From Autumnicola edwardsiae (GTDB lineage Bacteria; Bacteroidota; Bacteroidia; Flavobacteriales; Flavobacteriaceae): a stretch of DNA of 21,818 nucleotides. This document shows positions 15,591-21,290 of the stretch, piece after piece. Where the stretch lies: positions 1 to 21,818 of the forward strand of contig NZ_JAVRHP010000056.1 of the NCBI RefSeq assembly GCF_031846505.1. The letters run 5' to 3'. The notes beneath the pieces were generated by a model, which saw nothing but the letters and a program-made list of their open reading frames with translations, did not search any database and was not told where the DNA came from. Position 1 is the stretch's first letter; each line of letters begins with the position of its first letter. A program made the translations under genes and the position numbers.

Positions 15591-15606
15591 AAAATGGCAA
15601 TTTTCG
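15591..15606 (+). repeat. Copy 2 of the 16-bp word AAAATGGCAATTTTCG
   Basis: An exact plus-strand copy in non-coding DNA, identical to the copies inside purU and inside the last gene of the window. Confidence 0.6.
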
Positions 15607-15708
15607 ACCTGAAGTAAAGCCTTAGTTTAAGTTTCATTTCTAAAAGCAGAAGTGCCGGCAATTTTGTGAAGAGGAATTTCCTGAAGAACTTTTAAAAATT
15701 CTAAACAA

Positions 15709-15763
15709 AAATCACCTTCTCCGGCGGACGGTTTAGGATATAAGGATGCCGGAGTGGTGATTT
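15709..15763. other. Long imperfect stem-loop in the spacer
   Basis: AAATCACC (15709-15716) pairs with GGTGATTT (15756-15763), and after a 2x1 internal loop CTCCGGC (15719-15725) pairs with GCCGGAG (15748-15754). This gives 15 perfect base pairs around a 22-base loop. No T-run follows on either strand, so it is not a simple terminator. It may be a structured RNA, a remnant of a small mobile repeat, or part of a decayed gene. Confidence 0.55.
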
Positions 15764-15781
15764 CGTAAAAAGATTCAATAT

Positions 15782-15837
15782 AAAAACCGGAATATTCCTG
15801 ATTCCCTGGATTTTTCAGGAAAGCAGGAATATTTCCG
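15782..15837 (-). terminator. Terminator of the porin gene
   Basis: Read on the minus strand, CGGAAATATTCCTG (15837-15824) pairs with CAGGAATATTCCG (15800-15788) with one bulged base. A shorter inner stem extends it, and a run of five T follows at 15786-15782. It starts 20 bp after the porin stop codon. Confidence 0.7.
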
Positions 15838-15857
15838 AGTATAGTTAAAAGTAAAAA

Positions 15858-16976
15858 TTAGAACGCATAGATTGCAGCAATAAGGAATGATGAAAGGTTA
15901 TCGTTCCTGTTTAAATCGGAATCAAGAAAAACATCTTCAGAAATACTGTCCAGTCTTAGTTCAGGCTTAATAATTAAGTTTCCTACTGTATAGCTTCCGG
16001 TTAGAGTGAAATCCAGAGCTTCTACATCATCGCCATAAACTATAGCTTCGTTAAAATCGTTGTCCAGTTCTTTAAAATATTCAGCTCTTAAACCTATTGC
16101 AAAACTATCGGAAGTCTGAAGTTGTGGATAAATTGCTGCTCCATAAAATCCTGTTCCATCGGTATCGGCGTAGGTAGTATTAAATCCAAGGTAGAACGCA
16201 TCACTTAGATCCCAACCTGTAGTTAAATCGATCTGGAAAGTTGCCTCATCAGAAAGTGGTGATTGTTCCCCGTACAGTAGGTTTAAAAACGCACTACCCG
16301 AATCATTTGAATATCCTAATTGTCCTCCAAAAGAATATTTTCCGAAGGGGTTAAATTCTGTATAATCTGTTGGGTTCATAATGGCAAGCATTCCCGTCCA
16401 GTTATCGTTAAAATTAAAATCTGCTTTTAAACCGGTGTGGGAAAATGGCCCGAAGGAGAACATATAAGAAGTGGAATAGTTGAAATTGGCAGCGGGAGAA
16501 ATTACCTCGTAGCCAAGAAAAGTATTCCAGTTACCCAAAGTCAGTGTTAAAGCGTCGTTCACGTTGTAGTAAACATATAGCTGGTTTACAATATTGCTTG
16601 ATCCAATGGAGTTGAAGACCGCTTCCTCACCACGCGGGCCAAAGACAAGATCGGCAACAAAGCCAACTTTGCTACCTTCGTAACCCAAAATCACGTTTGC
16701 CATTCCCAAAGCAAAACCCGGATCGTTGGCAAAGGATGATGCCGGTGCTTCGGGACCTGCAATAGGATCACCATCCTCATTGTATTCTATTTTATTTAGA
16801 CCATTAAAGTTAGCCCTGAAGTATGCATCAACACTCCCACTTAAGGTCCAGTTAGAAGCTTCTTCTACTCCCATTTCTTCGTCCATTTCTTCCTGGGCAT
16901 AAGTGTAAGAACTTGATAAAACTACTGCTGCTAAAAGCAGGAATTTTGTTAATTTTGAATTTGTAATTACTTTCAT
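15858..16976 (-). CDS. Outer-membrane beta-barrel porin, BBP2/OmpL-like (372 aa)
   Basis: A signal peptide (hydrophobic KFLLLAAVVLSSS, cleavage near YAQ at residues 26-28) is followed by an acidic segment, EEMDEEMGVEE. The rest shows alternating beta strands typical of a barrel: WTLSGSVDAYFRANF, VGFVADLVFGPRG, LYVYYNVNDALTLTLGNW, TGLKADFNFNDNW, and on to a C-terminus ending in AAIYAF with the terminal aromatic expected for outer-membrane insertion. The pattern fits the putative beta-barrel porin-2 family. It follows amt on the same strand after 134 bp that contain two stem-loops, so it is probably co-regulated with ammonium uptake while expressed at a different level. Its substrate is inferred from context only. 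A terminator follows. Confidence 0.85.
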   Translation of the reverse strand: MKVITNSKLTKFLLLAAVVLSSSYTYAQEEMDEEMGVEEASNWTLSGSVDAYFRANFNGLNKIEYNEDGDPIAGPEAPASSFANDPGFALGMANVILGYEGSKVGFVADLVFGPRGEEAVFNSIGSSNIVNQLYVYYNVNDALTLTLGNWNTFLGYEVISPAANFNYSTSYMFSFGPFSHTGLKADFNFNDNWTGMLAIMNPTDYTEFNPFGKYSFGGQLGYSNDSGSAFLNLLYGEQSPLSDEATFQIDLTTGWDLSDAFYLGFNTTYADTDGTGFYGAAIYPQLQTSDSFAIGLRAEYFKELDNDFNEAIVYGDDVEALDFTLTGSYTVGNLIIKPELRLDSISEDVFLDSDLNRNDNLSSFLIAAIYAF

Positions 16977-17020
16977 AATAAGATTGTTTAAATTTTTTGA
17001 TTTGATTTAGCTTCCAGGCT

Positions 17021-17044
17021 CGATTGATCATGTTTAGTCAATCG
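17021..17044. other. Stem-loop in the amt-porin spacer
   Basis: CGATTGA and TCAATCG form a perfect 7-bp inverted repeat around a 10-base spacer. It lies about 45 bp upstream of the porin start and could be an operator or an mRNA processing structure. No -7 element match is seen next to it. Confidence 0.4.
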
Positions 17045-17067
17045 AAAAAATATGTAGAGTAATTTTG

Positions 17068-17097
17068 ACGGAGCGTTCGGCAAAACGCTCCGTTTTC
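17068..17097 (+). terminator. Strong terminator-like stem-loop after amt, with T-run on the opposite strand
   Basis: ACGGAGCGTT pairs perfectly with AACGCTCCGT (10 bp, GC-rich, loop CGGCAA). The T-rich tail TTTTCTTTTC follows on the plus strand, whereas amt and the porin gene are on the minus strand. As read in the amt mRNA it is a stable stem without a U-tail, 17 nt after the amt stop. It may protect the amt message from 3' decay or stop antisense transcription. Confidence 0.6.
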
Positions 17098-17110
17098 TTT
17101 TCTCTTTATC

Positions 17111-18337
17111 TTAGTGTTGTCTTAGTCCGAAATCGGCATAGGCATCCATACCATGTTCGTGTTGATCGAGTCCTTCTGTTTCTTCTACTTTAGAAACTCT
17201 TATTCCTATGGTAACTTTAAGAATGTAGAAAATAAGGAAGGCGCCTACAATACAAATGGCTGCATAACATCCTACACCAATAAGCTGCGTAATGAACTGG
17301 TCGAAGCCGGCGAGGTTTCCGAAGATACCCACAGCCAGTGTTCCCCAAATACCGCAGATTAAGTGTACAGCTACTGCTCCTACAGGATCATCCAATCTTA
17401 TTTTATCTATTAAAGCTACACCAAGTACAATAATAACCCCGGCGATAGCGCCAATTAAAACAGCATCTGTGGGAGACATTTGATCTGCTCCTGCAGTAAT
17501 TCCTACAAGACCTCCAAGGATTCCATTCAGGAACATAGTGATATCATAGTTTTTATACATCATGGTAGAGAAGATAAAAGAGGCGACCCCACCTGCTGCG
17601 GCTGCGAGACAGGTTGTAACAAGAGTTAAGGAAGTAAGCTCGGGATCTGCAGATAAAACCGAACCGCCGTTAAACCCAAACCAACCTAACCATAAGATCA
17701 ATACTCCCGCAGTGGCAAAAGGCATACTGTGCCCGGGGAAAACCCCGATTTTCCCGTCTTTGAATTTTCCAATTCTTGCTCCCAGCAGCCATATAGCTAC
17801 CAAAGCGGCCCATCCTCCAACAGAGTGAACCAGCGTGGAACCAGCAAAGTCATAGAAGCCCATTTCGTCAAGGAATCCACCACCCCATTTCCAGGAACCT
17901 GCAATAGGATAAACAATTCCTACATATATAATTACAAAGATCATAAATGCGCTAAGTTTCATTCTTTCAGCAACAGCACCGGAAACAATAGTAGCGGCAG
18001 TTGCGGCAAACATTCCCTGGAAAAGAAAATCTGTCCAATAGGTGTAGCCTTCGCTGTATGCCAGGTCCAGTGAGCCATCTACAAGAGGGCTGCTAAGTCC
18101 AAAACCTGCAAAGCCTATGTAACCGTTAAACTCTCCAGGATACATAAGATTGAATCCTAAAAGGCAATAGAGCAGTAGGCCCATTGTTATGATGAAAATA
18201 TTTTTAAATAAGATGTTGATCGTGTTCTTTTGCCTGGTAAGACCAATTTCGAGGAATGCGAAACCAAGGTGCATAAAAAACACCAGGCCGGTACAGATCA
18301 TCATCCATACGTTATTAACTGTTAGTAATCCTTCCAT
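17111..18337 (-). CDS. amt: Ammonium transporter Amt (408 aa)
   Basis: This is an 11-helix inner-membrane ammonium channel. The conserved pore residues are visible. The twin histidines are H171 (STLVHSVGGWAAL) and H325 (AVAVHLICGIWGT), the substrate-site aspartate is D163 (FYDFAGS), and the aromatic gate positions are F110 and F220, with W151. The C-terminus ends in a cytoplasmic tail with a DAYADFGLRQH segment that typically contacts P-II proteins. The chain starts directly with MEGLLTVNNVWMM, which fits a protein without a cleaved signal peptide. The gene starts 31 bp after glnK on the same strand, a classic glnK-amt operon, and a porin gene follows. Nitrogen control is therefore expected, though I see no defined regulator site. 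Confidence 0.97.
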   Translation of the reverse strand: MEGLLTVNNVWMMICTGLVFFMHLGFAFLEIGLTRQKNTINILFKNIFIITMGLLLYCLLGFNLMYPGEFNGYIGFAGFGLSSPLVDGSLDLAYSEGYTYWTDFLFQGMFAATAATIVSGAVAERMKLSAFMIFVIIYVGIVYPIAGSWKWGGGFLDEMGFYDFAGSTLVHSVGGWAALVAIWLLGARIGKFKDGKIGVFPGHSMPFATAGVLILWLGWFGFNGGSVLSADPELTSLTLVTTCLAAAAGGVASFIFSTMMYKNYDITMFLNGILGGLVGITAGADQMSPTDAVLIGAIAGVIIVLGVALIDKIRLDDPVGAVAVHLICGIWGTLAVGIFGNLAGFDQFITQLIGVGCYAAICIVGAFLIFYILKVTIGIRVSKVEETEGLDQHEHGMDAYADFGLRQH

Positions 18338-18368
18338 AATTTTTTGGCTTAAAATAGAGTTAGTAATT

Positions 18369-18707
18369 TTATTTAAGAGAATCCTCTCCTTTTTCCTTAG
18401 TTCTTATGCGGTAAGCTTCCTCTATAGGAGAGACAAATATTTTACCGTCTCCAACATTCCCGGTATAAGAGGTTTGGCATAAAACATCTACGGTCTTTTG
18501 CACAAAAGAGTCTGCGACGACTATAGAAAGGTATCTCCTTTGGATATCTGCGGTACTGTAACTAACCCCACGATATACGTGGCCCTCTTTTTCGTTACCT
18601 ACACCAGTAACATCCCAGTAGCTAAAAAAAGTAACTCCCATTTCATGAAGAGCCTTCTTGGTTTCATCGAACTTTGATTTTCGAATAATTGCTTCAATTT
18701 TTTTCAT
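18369..18707 (-). CDS. glnK: P-II nitrogen regulatory protein (112 aa)
   Basis: P-II trimers sense ATP/ADP and 2-oxoglutarate and block the Amt pore through the T-loop. Seen here are the N-terminal MKKIEAIIRKSKF, the T-loop region with YRGVSY (Y50 in place of the usual uridylylated Tyr51), the B-loop TGNVGDGKIFV, and the C-loop AYRIRTKEKGED. The T-loop differs from the enteric form: the segment GVGNEKEGHVYRG is one residue shorter than GFGRQKGHAELYRG, and the glutamine at position 39 that helps bind Mg-ATP-2-oxoglutarate is not matched. The same variant occurs in Bacteroidetes homologues I remember, so it is probably a lineage trait. A one-mismatch -7 element (TAACTTTA, minus strand, 18730-18737) lies 22 bp upstream. 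Confidence 0.95.
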   Translation of the reverse strand: MKKIEAIIRKSKFDETKKALHEMGVTFFSYWDVTGVGNEKEGHVYRGVSYSTADIQRRYLSIVVADSFVQKTVDVLCQTSYTGNVGDGKIFVSPIEEAYRIRTKEKGEDSLK

Positions 18708-19100
18708 AATTTCTAATTAAAACTTTCGATAAAGTTATAAAAATATCATAAACCCCGTTAAAAAAAGGGGCATTGGGTGAAACTTTTACAGTATTGAGAA
18801 AAAAAACCCTTCAAAATTCAGGGGTATCTATTTTGAAACTATAATTATGCGGAATATTTGCCTACAATGGCGGAAGTTTAGGTAACTCCAGATAAAAAAG
18901 CACCAAAATAGAAGCTTTGTAGTCAATGAAAATATACTAACCGAAGGAAAAGCTGACAATTTTTTCTTAGTCAGGGAGTCAAAAAGGGTTCTTTTTTGGG
19001 GTGACTGTTAAGTATTATAAAAAAATAGAGTGTATTCCCAAATAATTGAAGGGGGGTGTTGTGAAATTATAAATAAAGGTGATTTACCTGTAGCAGCATT
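18708..19100. other. 393-bp spacer between crcB and glnK
   Basis: No gene is visible in any frame. On the minus strand it should hold the 3' end of the crcB transcript and the glnK promoter. Apart from the terminator candidate at 18799-18825 there are two weak stem-loops, CTGAC/GTCAG (18953-18974) and CCCC/GGGG (18753-18770). I see no fluoride or glutamine riboswitch fold that I could name. Confidence 0.6.
18799..18825 (-). terminator. Probable terminator of the crcB transcription unit
   Basis: The minus strand shows ACCCCT pairing with AGGGT (one bulged C) around a 9-base loop, followed by a run of eight T. It lies about 275 bp after the crcB stop and upstream of the glnK promoter candidate, so it separates the two units. 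Confidence 0.45.
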
Positions 19101-19475
19101 CTAAGTAAGACGAGATAAAAGCAATCCAAGAAAAACTGCGGTAATTCCTAAAAAAAGGCTACCGAGAGAATAAATCAGGAAATTGTAATAATCGCCAGAT
19201 CTCAGGAAAACCTGATTTTCATAGGCAAAAGTAGAGAAGGTTGTAAATCCGCCGCAAAAACCTACGGCAAAGAACATAGTAAAAGCCGGAGAAAAATTGC
19301 CATACTTAAGAGCGAGTCCAAAGAGAAATCCCAAAAGAAGACTACCCAGTGTGTTAGCGGTTAAAGTACCGTAAGGAATAGAAGTAACTACGGCGTTATT
19401 AAGAAGTTTGCCCAACTGGTAACGCAGCACACTACCCAGTCCTCCACCTAAAAAAACCAGTAAAGCACTCTTCAT
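19101..19475 (-). CDS. crcB: Fluoride channel CrcB/FluC (124 aa)
   Basis: FluC proteins are dual-topology dimeric channels that expel fluoride from the cytoplasm. The family marks are visible: GGGLGSVLRYQLG in helix 1, GTLTANTLGSLLLGF in helix 2 with the pore asparagine, and GFCGGFTTFSTFAYE in helix 3 with the phenylalanine box. From the ATG at 19475 the length is 124 aa, typical. A TTG 42 bp upstream would overlap the preceding gene. The ATG lies 8 bp after the stop of the SRPBCC/GyrI-like gene on the same strand, so the two should be cotranscribed. No crcB (fluoride) riboswitch is visible just before the gene, as the upstream gene occupies that place. Confidence 0.95.
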   Translation of the reverse strand: MKSALLVFLGGGLGSVLRYQLGKLLNNAVVTSIPYGTLTANTLGSLLLGFLFGLALKYGNFSPAFTMFFAVGFCGGFTTFSTFAYENQVFLRSGDYYNFLIYSLGSLFLGITAVFLGLLLSRLT

Positions 19476-19483
19476 AGCAGTAA

Positions 19484-20515
19484 TTATTGTACGGGAATAT
19501 AGATGGTGGTTTCCCAATTCGCAGGATTCTTTGTTTGCTGCGGACCAGTAGTGTAAACTTCAAAGGGATTTGAATCTTCCAATAGCATAAGTTCATTTTC
19601 CTGGATATAGGAATGGGCCTGGTTCCAGGCTTCACTTAAGTTATCATAGTTTCCTTTTAAAGTAGTCTTTACTACCTTTTGGTTAGGCATAAAGCCTGAT
19701 AAGACTGTACTTTCTTCAGGTGTAATCACTTCACTCGGTGTAAAGTAGCCTGTAGAGAAAATCGCAGTGGTATTTCCGTTGTTCCATTCATTATATAGTA
19801 CAAACGGATTTCCTATTTTCTCAATATTATTTCTTTCCATGTAAGAAGAAATATCTGCAACCATAGCTATCATGCGGTCATTTACCTGGCTTAGCTTACT
19901 TGCAGTAGTGCTGTACATATAGTATCCTCCTCCATGTTGGGTAACGCCGTCTACACTAATGGAATACTCTGCCATCTTTTCGTTGGTAATTCTTTCCAGG
20001 TTTTCCAGGCCTTGTTGCAGTTTAGGTTGCATCATCTCATTAAAATCATCGTTCTGAAACATAAACCCAAGTTTTTCCATAAAACTATGTTTTCCCTGCA
20101 TTCCCCAGGTAATTTCGGTGCCGTTTTCGGTTTCTTCAAAATTCCAGTAAACTGCACTATTTGATTCTCCAAAGGGAATTGTATATACCAATTCCTGACT
20201 TATAGAGGAAAAAGGACGTGTTTCTATAGTTGTGATTTCTCCATTGCCGATTTCATCACTCTTCCACGAAAAAGTAGCTCCTTCACCACTGCTTTCCTCA
20301 CTATAATTCATTATTGGATTATCATCACTCTGGAGCCACGGGGACCAGTCTTCCCAATTCCTGAATTCATTTACTTCATTAAAAATCATTTCCTGAGGTG
20401 CTTCAACTATCCTGGTTTCTTCTACCTGGTAATCGCCTTCTTTTGTGGCAACATAAATTGATGTACCTATAATAAGGATAAGGATAAGGAAAAGGAGGTA
20501 TTTAATGATTTTCAT
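19484..20515 (-). CDS. Membrane-anchored SRPBCC plus GyrI-like (effector-binding) protein (343 aa)
   Basis: A single N-terminal helix (about residues 4-22, YLLFLILILIIGTSIYVA) anchors or exports the protein. Residues about 30-175 fit an SRPBCC/polyketide-cyclase ligand pocket: VEAPQEMIFNEVNEFRNWEDWSPW at the start, and TEITWGMQGKHSFMEKLGFMF later. Residues about 185-343 fit the GyrI-like/AraC effector-binding (SOUL-like) fold, with GNPFVLYNEW, the VVKTTLKGNYDNLSEAW strand-helix, and a last WETTIYIPV strand. Both folds bind small hydrophobic ligands, so a sensor or carrier role is plausible, but the ligand is unknown. The crcB start is 8 bp after its stop. No DNA-binding domain is present, unlike AraC/MerR-type members. 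Confidence 0.8.
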   Translation of the reverse strand: MKIIKYLLFLILILIIGTSIYVATKEGDYQVEETRIVEAPQEMIFNEVNEFRNWEDWSPWLQSDDNPIMNYSEESSGEGATFSWKSDEIGNGEITTIETRPFSSISQELVYTIPFGESNSAVYWNFEETENGTEITWGMQGKHSFMEKLGFMFQNDDFNEMMQPKLQQGLENLERITNEKMAEYSISVDGVTQHGGGYYMYSTTASKLSQVNDRMIAMVADISSYMERNNIEKIGNPFVLYNEWNNGNTTAIFSTGYFTPSEVITPEESTVLSGFMPNQKVVKTTLKGNYDNLSEAWNQAHSYIQENELMLLEDSNPFEVYTTGPQQTKNPANWETTIYIPVQ

Positions 20516-20581
20516 TTTATTCCGTTTAATTGGATGCTAAGATAATTAAAATCCTTTGTAGTATAGAATTTCGTAGTATTA

Positions 20582-20770
20582 CTAGCGGTTTAGGAGTGTT
20601 TTTAGGAGCCAAAGTAAGCCAATAAATGCAATAAAACCAAAGAGTACAAAAATACTGCCTTTATAATATTTTCTATGCAGTGCGATATCCTTGCGATAAC
20701 TAAAAATTATAGCAGCGACAAAAGCTACTACAAAAAAGCCTGCAAAAATGAGCTGACCGGTGCTAAACAT
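20582..20770 (-). CDS. Small two-helix membrane protein (62 aa)
   Basis: Two hydrophobic helices (about residues 5-24 and 40-58) flank a basic loop, SYRKDIALHRKYYKG. The opening MFSTGQLIFAGFF and the loop pattern RKD-x-x-LH-x-K-x-YK look like a short protein that is common and well conserved in Flavobacteriaceae, as I remember, without assigned function. A perfect TAACTTTG -7 element lies 17 bp before the ATG, so the gene is expressed on its own and not as part of the crcB unit. Confidence 0.75.
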   Translation of the reverse strand: MFSTGQLIFAGFFVVAFVAAIIFSYRKDIALHRKYYKGSIFVLFGFIAFIGLLWLLKTLLNR

Positions 20771-20787
20771 TTTTGTTTATTTTTGAG

Positions 20788-20795
20788 CAAAGTTA
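20788..20795 (-). promoter_or_regulatory. -7 element for the 62-aa membrane protein gene
   Basis: The minus strand reads TAACTTTG, a full TANNTTTG match, 17 bp upstream of the ATG at 20770. Confidence 0.5.
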
Positions 20796-20901
20796 AGCTT
20801 TTATTGCTGATGTGACTATAAAACCACTCGTAGTCACCTACAGAAAATGAATGATTTAAATTAATTCTCAGAGTTAAAAATGTTCAGGAAAAACAGATAA
20901 T

Positions 20902-21288
20902 ATGAAGAAAAGAATAGCGGCTGTAAAAGAATTTCATACTGCATTTGGACTGGGAATTAGCGAGGAGCCCGTTGCAGATCTTGGGAAACCCAAAAATAAA
21001 TTGCGGTTTGAACTTATGAAGGAAGAGAACGAAGAATATCTGGAAGCGGCTAACAACAACAATTTAACTGAAGTTGCAGATGCCCTGGGCGATATGCTTT
21101 ATATCCTCTGCGGAACAATAATAGAACACGGGATGCAGCATAAAATTGAAGAGGTTTTTGATGAAATCCAGTTAAGCAACATGAGTAAACTGGGTGCAGA
21201 TGGGAAACCGGTTTATCGCGAAGATGGTAAAGTACTAAAAGGCCCCGGTTATGCTAAACCAAATATTGATAGAATTTTTAAAAAGTAG
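20902..21288 (+). CDS. All-alpha NTP pyrophosphohydrolase, PRA-PH/MazG-like (128 aa)
   Basis: The protein fits the all-alpha NTP-PPase superfamily, PRA-PH-like branch. The metal-binding acidic pattern is visible as E37, E41, E42, E45 in RFELMKEENEEYLEA and E57-V-A-D60 with D64 in TEVADALGDMLYIL, i.e. ExxE and ExxD helices. The C-terminal part has LSNMSKLGADGKPVYREDGKV and KGPGYAKPNI, found in house-cleaning members that hydrolyse unusual nucleoside triphosphates to monophosphate and pyrophosphate. The start MKKRIAAVKEFHTAFGLG fits the family. The lipoprotein gene begins 2 bp after its stop, indicating an operon, though a functional link between the two is not obvious. The exact substrate (dUTP, dCTP or damaged NTPs) cannot be told. 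Confidence 0.88.
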   Translation: MKKRIAAVKEFHTAFGLGISEEPVADLGKPKNKLRFELMKEENEEYLEAANNNNLTEVADALGDMLYILCGTIIEHGMQHKIEEVFDEIQLSNMSKLGADGKPVYREDGKVLKGPGYAKPNIDRIFKK

Positions 21289-21290
21289 TT

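Larger units (their letters stand above)
15354..15857. other. 504-bp spacer between the hydrolase-like gene and the porin gene
   Basis: No ordinary gene is visible. The stretch holds a 33-codon minus-strand frame (15376-15477), a perfect small hairpin CTTTTAG-TCCT-CTAAAAG (15562-15579), one exact copy of the 16-bp repeat (15591-15606), a long imperfect hairpin (15709-15763) and the porin terminator (15782-15837). A minus-strand frame without start codon is also open for 76 codons from just after the porin stop down to 15627. Confidence 0.6.

Noticed and set aside
17562..18073. Plus-strand open frames opposite amt
   Set aside because: They are shadows of the amt codons; their sequence has no family features and amt is certain.
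19476..19517. TTG start for crcB
   Set aside because: It would overlap the preceding gene and add residues before the conserved first helix.
19476..19600. Fluoride riboswitch upstream of crcB
   Set aside because: The space is coding sequence of the upstream gene and no such fold could be recognised.
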